This document shows, in pieces, positions 22,535-32,914 of a DNA stretch of 64,000 nucleotides (its first letter is position 1; each line of letters starts with the position of its first letter). The notes beneath the pieces were generated by a model. That model did not search any database, was not told the origin of the DNA, and saw nothing but the letters and a program-made list of their open reading frames with translations. Both the position numbers and the translations under genes were made by a program. This DNA comes from Porodaedalea pini (lineage: Eukaryota; Basidiomycota; Agaricomycetes; Hymenochaetales; Hymenochaetaceae): positions 248,001 to 312,000 of the forward strand of contig NBAY01000047.1 of the NCBI GenBank assembly GCA_002794775.1, written 5' to 3'.

Positions 22535-22642
22535 TTTATGGCGGGCGTCAGATATCCTTGACAACGAGCACCGAAAGGCAGAGGTAGGGGGACGTGAAGG
22601 TGGTAGAAGTACAGGTCTTAGGTGTAACGTGTCCAAAGCCGC

Positions 22643-22648
22643 TTATAA
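22643..22648 (-). promoter_or_regulatory. TATA-like element before the disulfide isomerase gene
   Basis: TTATAA inside the palindrome GCTTATAAGC lies about 110 bases upstream of the ATG at 22534. Plausible as a core promoter element, not more than that. Confidence 0.35.
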
Positions 22649-23671
22649 GCGGGCCCGCGGTCGCGTCGATCTCACGCTCACGCGTCGCAATACGTGGAAC
22701 TCGGAGCATGAGGCCATTTGATTCCCTGCTTTCCTCCCACTCCCCCAGACGCGTTTCTGTGTGCGGTGCCATCATCTTATACCAAGCGTGGGCATTGCAT
22801 CCAACTCGTGCGAAACTAGCTGCTGTGCGTTGTGTTCAGTGAATCGTGACCGTCTTTCGCGCGAAAATCCAAGGCGAGAAGAAATCACAAAGACGCAAAT
22901 ATGGAGCTCGAGGTAATTAAAAAGATCTGATCAGGGCCACACAAGCGCCAATACACATTGAAAACTGCGCTGCATCGTCCCGGAGGCCAGAGGCAGCCGG
23001 AACCGACACTGAGCGAAGAACTGTGACGAACACTTGCACGCCCGATCAAGCTAGCAAAACTTACTTGAAGGTCATCTTCGCCATGTGTGTCACCGCCATT
23101 AGCATCGCCCTTTCCAAGTTCGCAGGATGCTTCATGCCTGACAACTCTGCCAACTACATCGTGCGTCCGTATTAGCCGCGTCTGCTCGTCGACACCGGCT
23201 CCTACAGGCGGTGTATGTCAATGTTCTTGCGGCCAAGCTCCGCATCACCGACGCGCGCTTCAGGTCGCCGACATCGTGAATTCACAAACAGTAAGACGTG
23301 CCAACGTCCGAGTACTACATACAGCAAGTACAGCAATACGCGAAGGAATGGGATAAAACGCCACCGATGCAAAGTACAATGTCGGCGCGCAAGGATTGAC
23401 ATTCTAGATCATGATGGGTATGCAAACCAAGATTCTATTCATTGGATAACTAATTGAATTGCTTCCGAGATTTCAGGACGCTGAACTGATCTTCGAACTA
23501 GTTTGGATTCAGATTCAACGGAATGGCCAAATTGAACCAGACTGAACCTTTAGAACACTATCGCATGGATCTCCTTCTGGGTCTTCTTTCAAACTCGCAG
23601 ATCTCTTCGAAAACCCGAGGCGAGAAGAAATACAAAGGACACAAGTATGGAGTTGGAGATAATCGATACAT
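22649..23671. other. Gene-poor region with a short internal duplication
   Basis: No supportable gene. About 60 bp at 22868-22930 (AAAATCCAAGGCGAGAAG onward) recur in diverged form at 23605-23665 in direct orientation. Short protein-like pieces exist near 23090-23400 on the plus strand (for example YAKEWDKTPPMQSTMSARK) but could not be joined into a gene. Confidence 0.4.
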
Positions 23672-23931
23672 TGGTGCTCAGAAGGTTCGACCAGAGCACA
23701 TAGACATATTCCAGTTGCGCAGGGCTACCTGAAGGCCTATGCGCGCTGGCCGGCACCGTCATTGGTCAACGGTCGTATCTTTCAAACTCTTCTTCTGCTA
23801 TTGAAATATATTTCCGACTCTAAATATCTACAGAGCTCATCCGGAGTTTCCTTTTTTTTTTAAATATAAATTAAGGTCGCTCATGTAGGTTTTGGTGAGA
23901 CGAGCGCGCAATGAATACCTAACACAAATTA
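23672..23931 (+). repeat. Segment duplicated in inverse at 44565-44822
   Basis: The ~260 bp here, from AGAAGGTTCGACCAGAGCAC to ATGAATACCTAACACAAATT, reappear as a close reverse complement at 44565-44822, including an A/T-run (23852-23861). Similarity is high by eye with small substitutions. No coding function recognised. Confidence 0.85.
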
Positions 23932-23978
23932 AAGTAAGTATACTCAGCCGTTTGCGCAATTGCGAACGTCTGAGGTGA

Positions 23979-25281
23979 TCTTAATATACAAACGCAACCC
24001 CCTACTTTCGACACAGCCACATGCTGACTAAATTCGGACTTTCAATGTTTTTGATGCTTCTTTTTTCCTTCTTTAGTTGTCACCCACATGCTCCTGCTCC
24101 GGCCAGCTCCGAAAATTTTGATGGCTCAAAGCGGCAACATTGCAGATCATCACATGATGTCTGCACATGGGCACACTCTGTAGGCTCAATCAACTCATTT
24201 CCCATATGAAAAAAATTGTAAAAATATGAATAAAATCGCAAAAATTAGGGAAAAATAATTTTATTAAATCATGCTCTTCTCTCAAAAATTTGATGGCTAA
24301 AAGTGGTAATTCCAAAGCAGCAGCATGCAAATCATCTACAATCAATTTTATACTCCTCACATGAAAAAGTTAGGAAAAATGCTGAAAAAAATAAGTCGAT
24401 TAGAAAATATTTTGCTATCTTCTCCATGTGTATTATAAAATAAATTTCAGTAGAAAATCAACCAATAGGAGTCCATTGAGAATTACTCTCAGAATATGTA
24501 AATCATTGGTCTGGCTCATGCCAGAGTATACATAGCACAACTCAGTATAAGTGCATATAAGCTTTGGATGAGTTGGGCAGTGAAGAGAATGTGAAAAGAG
24601 CATGAACTGAACATAATGTGCCAGACTCCAAAGGTCTGGAGGCTCCCACTGAGTCTCAGACTTAGACTCCTCATAATTGTAGTACAGCTACATGGTTGTG
24701 TTTCAGAGTTTGTGTCTTGGAATGTCAGACACTCAATACATCAGAGTCAAGTCATGATGTTTAGGAAGTCAGCAACATGTTAGAAGTAGTGAGAATACTC
24801 TGGCAGGCCTACACCTATAGCCTTTTATGAATATAATATAAGGTGTCCTAACATAGTATCTATATTGTATAAAGAATATCCTTTCTATTTTAAATGAAGA
24901 CATGAGAAGCAGGTATTATGCACTATGTCTCTCCATTGAAAGAGACTTACTCTATCTTCAGGTTCTCAACAACCAATATTGTACTTAGTGATGTTTTGTT
25001 GTAAATAGAATGTTATACAATGAAAATTCAGATTGCTTTCAAGCATGTGTATGTGAGATATGTAGTTTTGCAATTGAAGAATCATGTGAACTAAGATGAA
25101 GCATTGTTCTAAGAGCTTAGACTAATGGCCAGCAAGGAACTTTAAATAGGTATAGCTTTTAGAGTGAGAAATTGCATTAATTAAATCTGAAGAAACAAAA
25201 AAACTCAGATTAAGCAATGCCTAAAAAACTCGGATTGATGGCCAGTGGAGTTCCCGGCGAAGCTGGGAACTCCAGGGCTGG
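23979..25281 (+). mobile_element. Helitron-like element A (non-autonomous)
   Basis: Helitron hallmarks are visible: the element begins TC (TCTTAATATACAAACGC) after an A, and ends CTGG before a T (25282), matching the A/TC...CTRR/T pattern. Four bases before CTGG is a 12-bp stem hairpin, GGAGTTCCCGGC-GAA-GCTGGGAACTCC (25247-25273), the 3' stop signal. There are no inverted termini and no target duplication. 1,303 bp without Rep/helicase coding, so non-autonomous. Element C (26938-29548) is a full second copy of the same family; element B follows directly 3'. Confidence 0.85.
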
Positions 25282-25616
25282 TAATCTTAATATTGAACCG
25301 ACGAAGGCCCTTTTGCCCACAGCCACCATCAGAAATGACAAATTCTGACAAATTCTGACAAATTCTGACTAAAATTTGTCAGAATTAGTCAGAATTAGTC
25401 ACTATTAATCAGCCTTCTCTCCACCGCTTTTGCACCTGCACCTCCTCCCCAAAGCGGCAACTATAGCTGCAGATTACAAAACACCCTCAAAGTGGCATCT
25501 CACAAATCACTCAAACCGGCAACTCTGCAAATCGCTCAAACTGGCAACTCTGCAGATCACTCAAAGTGGCAGCATACACACAACACTTTGAGCTCAAACA
25601 ACCCATTTCTCACTTG

Positions 25617-25890
25617 AACAAAATCGGAAAAATCATTAAAAAATTAAATCTAATTAGGAATTTAATATGCCATCTTCCCCATGAGTATTGGTGCATAAAT
25701 TGCCACATCACATCAACTAATTTGAGCTTTCCTGATGATGCATGAATAGATTGCTTACTTTGCTATCAAACAAAATCGGAAAAATCATTAAAATTTTAAA
25801 TCTAATTAGAAATATAATATGCCATCTTCTTCATAAGTATTGGTGTATAAATTGCCACATCACATCAACTAATTTGAGCTTTCTTGATGA
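25617..25890 (+). repeat. Direct internal duplication in element B
   Basis: About 118 bp starting AACAAAATCGGAAAAATCATT (around 25617) occur again from about 25770, with the same ATGCCATCTTC and CATCAACTAATTTGAGC blocks and few differences. A local tandem-type duplication with a short spacer. Confidence 0.85.
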
Positions 25891-26417
25891 TAAAAAAATA
25901 GTTTGCATATATAAGACAGCACAGGACCTTTATATTATATTAGGACTCACTCCAATGGATGTTCCAAGGAAAAATAAGATGATACATAAAACTGAGAACA
26001 TAGGAGCATAACTTGCAGCCAGACTGAAGATTGCAGTGAAGTACAATGTAAGATTGAAAGCAGTACTCTGAGTGAGTAAGTCAGAGCTTCCAGAGAAAAA
26101 GTCAGCAAGGAAAATCTTTGTTTAAGCATTGAACTCCTACATGATCCTCATCCTACAGCACTGAGCATCATTCCAGAAAACATTGAGGAAGAGAGATCTA
26201 CAATATGGCTGTCTATAACTGTAGAAGTTGCAAGTTAAGCAGAAATATGCAAGAACAAAAGAAGAGATTGTACATATTAGTGATAAACTTACTACACCTG
26301 TCCTTACACATGGGCAACTGACATAATGTGACAACCAATATTGTATTTAGTGGGGCTTTAGTGTAATTAGAATTTCACAATAAAATTCAAGTTCCTTCCA
26401 GACAGACTAAGATAATA

Positions 26418-26516
26418 CAGGTGGGTGTAAGTGAAGGCTAAGTCATGTGCACTAGTTTAGCTGGGAGTTGCTGCATAAAGCTTGCACGTGACTCAGCCAT
26501 CACTTACACCCACCTG
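26418..26516. mobile_element. Very short family A MITE nested in element B
   Basis: 99-bp element with inverted termini CAGGTGGGTGTAAGTGA / TCACTTACACCCACCTG, flanked by TA (26416-26417 and 26517-26518). The termini match those of the 323-bp MITE at 1206-1528 for the first 12 bases; the centre is different. Confidence 0.85.
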
Positions 26517-26530
26517 TATATTGTCTGTAG

Positions 26531-26930
26531 AACTCAGACAAAGCCAGAATAGATATGAGCACTGTGTTTAAACCCAAGTCCTGGCGAAGCCAGGACAGAT
26601 CTAAGCATTGCATTTAAAAAACAAGTCCTGGCAAAGCCAGGATGGATCTAAGCATTGTGTTTGAAAAAACAAGTCTTGGTGAAGCCAGGATGGATCTAAG
26701 CATTGTGTTCAAAAAAACAAGTCTTGGCAAAAGCCAGAATGGATCTAAGCATTGTGTTTAAAAAAACAAGTCCTGGCAAAGCCAGGATGAATCTGAGCAT
26801 TGCATTTAAAAAACAAGTCCTGGCAAAGCCAGGATGGATCTGAGCATTGCATTTAAAAAACAAGTCCTGGCGAAGCCGGGATGGATCTAAGCACTGCGTT
26901 TGAAGTGAAGTCTCAGCAAAGCCAGGACTT
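26531..26930 (+). repeat. Hairpin minisatellite, about 8 units of ~48 bp
   Basis: Tandem units of about 47-49 bp, each with the palindrome AGTCCTGGCAAAGCCAGGAT followed by GATCTAAGCATTG and an A-run. The first unit is degenerate and the last runs into the element's terminal hairpin (about 26908-26930). Each unit can form a stem equal in design to the Helitron 3' hairpin, so the array looks like a multiplied terminator. Confidence 0.9.
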
Positions 26931-26947
26931 CAGCTGGTCTTAATATA

Positions 26948-27700
26948 CAGTCCCCTGACAAAAGTTTTTGCACCTGACTTTTCACATGTAGTCTTGAAAT
27001 TATACTCTCAAATTTCAACCACTGCCCTCCAAAAAATTCAGGCATATTTTATACATTATAAGTAATGTATATTCAAGATTTGAAGGAGAAATATGAAGAT
27101 TTGAGCTGGCAATGACCTATTCATTGTTTTCCCTTTTATGCTTATATGCATTTCCCAGGCCTCCAAAAAATCCCATAAATTCATACTGAGTAGATACTAT
27201 ACAGATATATATGTCTGCAAAGTTTCATATTATAACTCCATTTTTTTGAATTTATATGAGCTAAAGAGTAATGAAAATTGCACCCAAATTTGTATGAGTA
27301 CTCGGGCCTCCCAGACTGAAATTTCAAGATTTTTGCTTCACCAAACTTGCATGCACCGCTTCACTTTACAGAGAGCCAGGAAAAATCCTATAAATTCAAA
27401 ATGAGTAAATACCTTTCAAATATACAGGGCAGAATTTTTTCAGATCCTGAATTTATTTCTCTGTATTTATATGAGCCAAAGTGTGCCGAAAAAAGCACCA
27501 TTTTTGTGCATATATCCAGACCCCCCAAAATCTCATTCCCAGCTTACCTCTCAATGTATCTGCTTCAAATTTTGCACAAACATTAATTATCATGTAAAAA
27601 GTATGCTTGAATTTTTTCAAGGGTAGTGGTAAAAAATTTGCGGTGCAATTTGCAAAAAACATGAAAATCAGGATGTGCAAAAACTTTTGTCAGGGGACTG
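26948..27700. mobile_element. TA-flanked mariner-type MITE nested in element C
   Basis: Inverted termini CAGTCCCCTGACAAAAGTTT (left) and its complement (right), with TA at 26946-26947 and 27701-27702. Removing the element and one TA restores TCTTAATATACAAAC, exactly the sequence of element A at 23979-23993: an empty site in the same window. The interior has two diverged ~150-bp direct repeats (about 27160-27310 and 27367-27500). Frames inside show no transposase features. Confidence 0.92.
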
Positions 27701-28111
27701 TACAAACACAACCCCCTACTTTTACATAGCCACAAGCTGACTAAATTCGGACTTTCAATTGTTTGATGCTTCCTTTTTCCTTCTTCAGTCATTGCATCAC
27801 ATGCTCCTGCTCTGGCCAGCTCCAAAACATTTGATGGCTCAAAGCGGCAACATGCAGATCATCACATGATGTCTGCACATGTGCACACATCTGTGAGCAG
27901 ACCGGTCTGTAGCCTCAATCAACCCATTTCCCATATGAAAGAAAATTGTAAAAAATATGAAAAAAAAATGCAAAAATGAGGAAAAACCATTATAATTAAA
28001 TCATGCTCTTCTCTCAAAAATTTGATGACTAAAAGTGGTAATTCCAAAGCAGCAGCATGCAAATCATCTTCAATCAATTTTATACTCTGAGCTCAAACAA
28101 CTCACACAGCA

Positions 28112-28609
28112 AGAAAATCTGGGGTTTTCCATAAGGGAGGAGTATATCACAGAGTGTTTAGTAGAGCTCATATAATTTCAGCCAGAAAAGCCTTACATGG
28201 ATTGTAGATTCTCAATTAATCAAATTTTGCAGAAATTATGCTTTATATATCTAAAATTAATGGCCATCAAGAAAAGTATTTCTGAACTCAGTGTCTGCAA
28301 TCTACTTTGCCAAAGGATAAGATAATTCTGGGATTCTAAATCTGATAACCATTATTCTCTTGATTTACTGATAATAGAGATTCAGAATCCCAGAATTATC
28401 TTATCCTTTGGCAAAGTAGATTGCAGACACTGAGTTCAGAAATACTTTTCTTGATGGCCATTAATTTTAGATACATAAGGCATAATTTCTGCAAAATTTG
28501 ATTGATTGAGAATTTACAATCCATGTAAGGCTTTTCTGGCCAAACTTATATGAGCCCCACTAAACACTCTGTGATATACTCCTCCCTCATGGAAAACCCC
28601 AGATTTTCC
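28112..28609. mobile_element. Long near-perfect hairpin (foldback) element
   Basis: Two inverted arms of about 230 bp (about 28112-28343 and 28377-28609) with a loop of ~33 bp. Arm ends read AGAAAATCTGGGGTTTTCC / its complement. By comparison with element A the insertion splits the ACTC/TCCTCACATG junction (24352). No coding capacity. Transcription would give one long double-stranded RNA. A clear target duplication was not found. Confidence 0.85.
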
Positions 28610-29548
28610 TGCCATATCATTCCTCACATGAAAAAGTTAGGAAAAATGCTGAAAAAAATAAGTCGATTAGAAAATATTTTGCTATCTTCTCCATGTGTAT
28701 TATAAAATAAATTTCAGTAGAAAATCAACCAATAGGAGTCCATTGAGAATTACTCTCAGAATATGTAAATCATTGGTCTGGCTCATGCCAGAGTATACAT
28801 AGCACAACTCAGTATAAGTGCATATAAGCTTTGGATGAGTTGGGCAGTGAAGAGAATGTGAAAAGAGCATGAACTGAACATAATGTGCCAGACTCCAAAG
28901 GTCTGGAGGCTCCCACTGAGTCTCAGACTTAGACTCCTCATAATTGTAGTACAGCTACATGGTTGTGTTTCAGAGTTTGTGTCTTGGAATGTCAGACACT
29001 CAATACATCAGAGTCAAGTCATGATGTTTAGGAAGTCAGCAACATGTTAGAAGTAGTGAGAATACTCTGGCAGGCCTACACCTATAGCCTTTTATGAATA
29101 TAATATAAGGTGTCCTAACATAGTATCTATATTGTATAAAGAATATCCTTTCTATTTTAAATGAAGACATGAGAAGCAGGTATTATGCAGTATGTCTCTC
29201 CATTAAAGGAGACTTACTCTATCTTCAGGTTCTTAACAACCAATATTGTACTTAGTGATGTTTTGTTGTAAATAGAATGTCATACAATAAAAATTCAGAT
29301 TGCTTTCAAGCATGTGTATGTGAGATATGTAGTTTTGCAATTGAAGAATCATGTGAACTAAGATGAAGCATTGTTCTAAGAGCTTAGACTAATGGCCAGC
29401 AAGGAACTTTGAATAGGTATAGCTTTTAGAGTGAGAAATTGCATTTTTTAAATCTAAAGAAATAAAAAAACTCAGATTAAGCAATGCCTAAAAAACTCAG
29501 ATTGATGGCCAGTGGAGTTCCCGGCTTTGCCGGGAACTCCAGGGCTGG

Positions 29549-29919
29549 TACAGTATAATACAACTATTTATATGCTTTTAGGACTCTCAGTGAGCCGCTG
29601 CATATTTAGGATAACAATACTAATAATGAAATGAAATATATGAGACATATCTTAGCCTATAGTCCGTATGCCCGTCGTGTTCCATGTGGAGCAGGCATTG
29701 ATCCTCCATGTCTCGCAAGCAGGTGATCCGCATCTCAGTTTGAGTAACTGAGGCTTCAAGGCACTGAGACTCAGAACGGAGAGTCACCTCCATACATTAG
29801 TTATTAACACCCGCTGCTTGACTGTCGACTGTGTCTCAAAAAGTCACGTTTGTGATGGTGTTATAGAATAGGAGGTTGTAAGTCCGCTGCAACACCCACA
29901 GCAATCTTCTCGCACCACT
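29549..29919. other. Region between Helitron C and the next gene
   Basis: No repeat or gene recognised; host-like sequence of higher GC than the island. Presumably holds the promoter of the gene starting at 29920. Confidence 0.35.
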
Positions 29920-30783
29920 ATGCCCTCATCATTCATTGCGTACTCCAAGAAAATCAGGGTTGGTCCGGATGATGGAGCGACCTTCACGTGTTCTAAAACC
30001 TCACACATCATGCTCTTCGATCACCCTTCATCAATGTCTCATGGCAAAGGGTCGGAGGAAATAGAAAGTCCCATTCTTGCACGATTCAAGAGCACCATAG
30101 AATCAGCAGCAAGAACCTGTGGAGATAAGGGAATTAAAGTTTGCTTGCTTGTCATTGTACATTCTCTGGAACGGTTATTCTTGATGTCTGGGATTTTTGA
30201 TGATTTTCCACATTTATTAGCATGCTCCTCAACAAGAGAAGGCCAAAGAGGGCGTGTGCAATAATATTTGCAGTTTCTGCAAATTCGTGCTTGGCCGTGG
30301 GCAGAAGTATATGTTTTCTCCATGGATGGAGCAAATTAAGAATGGCTATAATGAACTCGCAAAATATTGTGAGATGGAATGATATGGTTGGCGAATTAGT
30401 TTACTCACATATTGTACTAATAGATGCAGTAAATGACCTCACGCAAGAGAGAGACTCCGTATTGCTATTTGGCGATGGCGAAGGTGTCATGGCTGCAATC
30501 GGAGTTGCCTGGCTTATCACCAAAGTCAGTATGCTCAGACTTAATTGTTGCATGGTCATTTTAATTACTAGGACAGGTTGGAGTCTTGCAAAGCTGGGCA
30601 TTTAATGAGAAGGAAACCTTCTACATGGCGTTCAGTTATGCCACAGACACTTCGTATGATGAGGACGACTTGTATTGCTTTGTAAGTTAGCATTCATTTA
30701 TCTGTAGTTGATTTTCCCACTCACTACAGGCTTTGAGGCAGTTTCGGGCCTATTATGCCAAGGTGGAATTACTTGGTCTATGA
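29920..30783 (+). CDS. Uncharacterised multi-exon gene, 3' end unclear
   Basis: A chain of frames joined by plausible introns: MPSSFIAYSKKIRVGPDDG to CGDKGIKVCLLVI (29920-30156), intron to 30220, HAPQQEKAKEGVCNNICSF to NGYNELAKY (30221-30368), intron ending GTACTAATAG, AVNDLTQERDSVLLFGDGEG to VAWLITK (to ~30523), intron, then KAGHLMRRKPSTWRSV up to about 30680. The frame after the next intron is ambiguous, ending ...AKVELLGL with TGA at 30781-30783. No family recognised. It precedes the DUF2235 gene in the same direction by about 460 bp. Confidence 0.45.
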
Positions 30784-31244
30784 TGTGATGACAGCAGAGC
30801 ATGCCAGATTTCAAAGGCCATTGGAAACAACAAGGTGTTGCGAGATAAATTGGTTCAACACGATTGTACCAAGTGTGAGTTGCACCAGCCGTCTGACTCT
30901 ATTAGTATCTAATATTGACGATCATAATAGGTGAGTTCTGCCAGACGTCTGGTGATGATTGTGCAGTTGGCTCAATGGTTCTCGTGCTGCATTCTGAATG
31001 TCCGTATATCCTATATATTGCACAATAAATGCATCGCTCATTAATAACGCTGTTGTTCATCAACCTCTGTAATTGTATAATATATTGTTTGTTGACCATC
31101 TAAACGTGGAGCAATCGAGACCCAAAATCATTTTGAACCGGCCTGGCTCTTGGTTAGCTGCTTAAGTATGTCAGCCCTACTCTCTTCTGATCGCCACCCC
31201 ACACTGACCTGTTCTTTGCTTCCTACTCTCATTGTGCATCACAC

Positions 31245-32653
31245 ATGTCTAATGAATACTCCGTCACCAGTCATGTCGTTCTCTTGGACGGCACCAACCA
31301 CGGGTAAGTTGCATGTTTCTCAGCAATCCCTCTTGGTTCTGACAATGACCTGCCTGTATTAGCCTTGCAAAGGTGCCCCCATCGCATATTAACCAGCTAC
31401 ATCTCGCTCTCCATGACTTGATTGCAGCACCTACTGGGCCTTACAGACAAGATGTTTATTATCAGGTAAGTATTTTCTTGCCTTTGGGTCAGTATCCTAA
31501 CTCACAATTGATATACCAACCATTTCAGGCCGGAATAGGTTCAGAAAAGGGGTTGGCAGCAAAGATCGACTCAGCACTTGCGCTGAGCTTTGAGAGATAT
31601 GTCGCTAAGGTTCTGATAGCGATACGAGGGTTCTGTAAGTAACATTTTCATCCATTAACCATGGTTTACCAATGGCTGAACTTTCAGACCGTCTTGGTGA
31701 CTACCTAAACATGATTGGTTTCTCACACGGAGGGGCCATAACACAGATGGTGGTGAGATACATTAGAATAGTGAGTACTGCAGACTTGCATGATCAATCT
31801 CTTTTTGACAGTTGCAATAGTTAGGACTACTGTGAGCCACTGATAGTGAGAAAACTGTTCTTCAAAACGTCAAAGCCCTTATCTGGAATGGTGGTAGGAG
31901 CTGTGTGGACTTCAAGGCTATTGTACATGCTTTGCTGTGTTTTTTTGGTTTCTCTCACTGATATGTATTCAAACAGAAACAACGGTCCAACTATCCAAAT
32001 CTCATAGTGACACGGATGGTTCTATTGTATGTATAATCACCTTGTATTACGATTGAATAAACTGGTACATTTTTTTAGTGACCTGGTTGCATCATCCCCA
32101 ATGGTCGGATGCAAGAACATGACTTTCCGACAAAGCGATGCATGTCAAGTCATTTGCTGCTATGCTGCCGATGAGTGGCATGCTGCTTTTCTTCCTGTGC
32201 AATTTGCTCCAGAAGCACTAGGCCATGACCAGCAATTGGAGGAGGATGGGGTAACTGCGCCCGATCAGATTCATGCAAAGCTTGCAGTGTTCTGCGATGG
32301 GCACTCAGGTGAGCTGATTTATCTGAATGGCCGACCAGGAAATGACTTTATAGAAATTTCATGTAGACATAGGTGGTGCCACTGGTCAGCAGAACGGGAT
32401 CCAATTAATTCCTCTTCGGTATGCCATTATGAAGGTGCATAAAATGGAGCCTCGTTTGCTTTGGAAGATGGGATATCCAACACTCCTTGGAGTAGAAACA
32501 CATCAGCTCAGTTTGGAGAAAATATCACCTATCATTGATAATGACGTGGACTTTGAGAGAGCTGTTGCGAACGACCCATCCTTACTCGATCTACTGCTTA
32601 GCAATCAAACATCTTCCATCACTCCAATAGAAGATTCTCATAACTTTGGATAG
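31245..32653 (+). CDS. DUF2235-type alpha/beta hydrolase, possibly degenerate
   Basis: Exons fit the DUF2235 order: SHVVLLDGTNHG (the LDGT motif) from 31245, LAKVPPSHINQLHLALHDL, YYQ/AGIGSEKGLAAKID, then after the intron ending ~31687 YLNMIGFSHGGAITQMVVRY with the nucleophile elbow GFSHGG, and after two more segments FCDGHSDIGG (GHSDIGG, joined across the intron at ~32309-32366) and IQLIPLRYAIMK, ending at 32653. Standard members have GFSRGA; here HGG. The family contains bacterial Tle1 phospholipase effectors; fungal roles are unknown. Between 31770 and 32075 the frame is doubtful (an in-frame TGA near 31842), so a truncating mutation is possible. Confidence 0.6.
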
Positions 32654-32914
32654 CTCGTTGCAGGATTGTGAGTGGTTGCCCTTCCTACTTATCTCCTTTG
32701 TGCTTAGATTAATATTACAGTGTTCGTTACCATCTGACTGATGGCTGGCAGTATTTTGGAGAGTCAGTGCTTGTCCACTGGACTCTCCGTCATTGTGAAC
32801 TTTTTATGGACTATTCTCCTCATACAATTCTTCCACTCCAGCATTCCTATACAGCCTAGCAAGTCTACGATAAAACTATAAACACATTGTCACCTACACA
32901 GTTTGAATTTCTTA
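32654..32914. other. Downstream flank of the DUF2235 gene
   Basis: 3' flank up to the TA at 32913-32914 that borders the inverted-arm unit. Nothing else seen. Confidence 0.4.

Larger units (their letters stand above)
25285..26937 (+). mobile_element. Helitron-like element B, head-to-tail with A
   Basis: Starts TCTTAATATTGAACCGACG after an A, three bases past the end of element A, and ends CAGCTGG (CTGG at 26934-26937) after a hairpin, AGTCTCAGCAAAGCCAGGACT. The interior differs from A. It has a TGACAAATTC tandem near 25340, a direct internal duplication (25617-25735 and 25770-25890), a nested MITE (26418-26516) and a hairpin minisatellite (26531-26930). No helicase or Rep frame. The 3' end and the next element's TC touch directly. 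Confidence 0.75.
26938..29548 (+). mobile_element. Helitron-like element C with two nested insertions
   Basis: Same family as element A: starts TCTTAATATA at 26938, ends hairpin plus CTGG (29545-29548) before T; terminal stem GGAGTTCCCGGC-TTT-GCCGGGAACTCC (29514-29540) is perfect. The parts 27703-28090 and 28615-29548 align with 23990-25281. Two insertions interrupt it: a mariner-type MITE (26948-27700) and a long hairpin element (28112-28609). The 5' base before TC is G, the last base of element B, not the usual A. Confidence 0.82.

Noticed and set aside
23979..25294. 10-bp target duplication ATCTTAATAT around element A, suggesting a SINE or LINE
   Set aside because: The downstream copy is the start of element B (TCTTAATATTG), and element C also begins TCTTAATATA, so the sequence belongs to the element start, not to a duplication.
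26531..26930. CRISPR-like array of ~48-bp repeats
   Set aside because: The units are contiguous tandem repeats with no unique spacers, in a eukaryotic genome; they fit a minisatellite inside a Helitron-like element.
27138..27586. Two reading frames of 88 and 79 residues
   Set aside because: They lie inside a non-autonomous MITE, correspond to its internal direct repeats, and have no transposase features.
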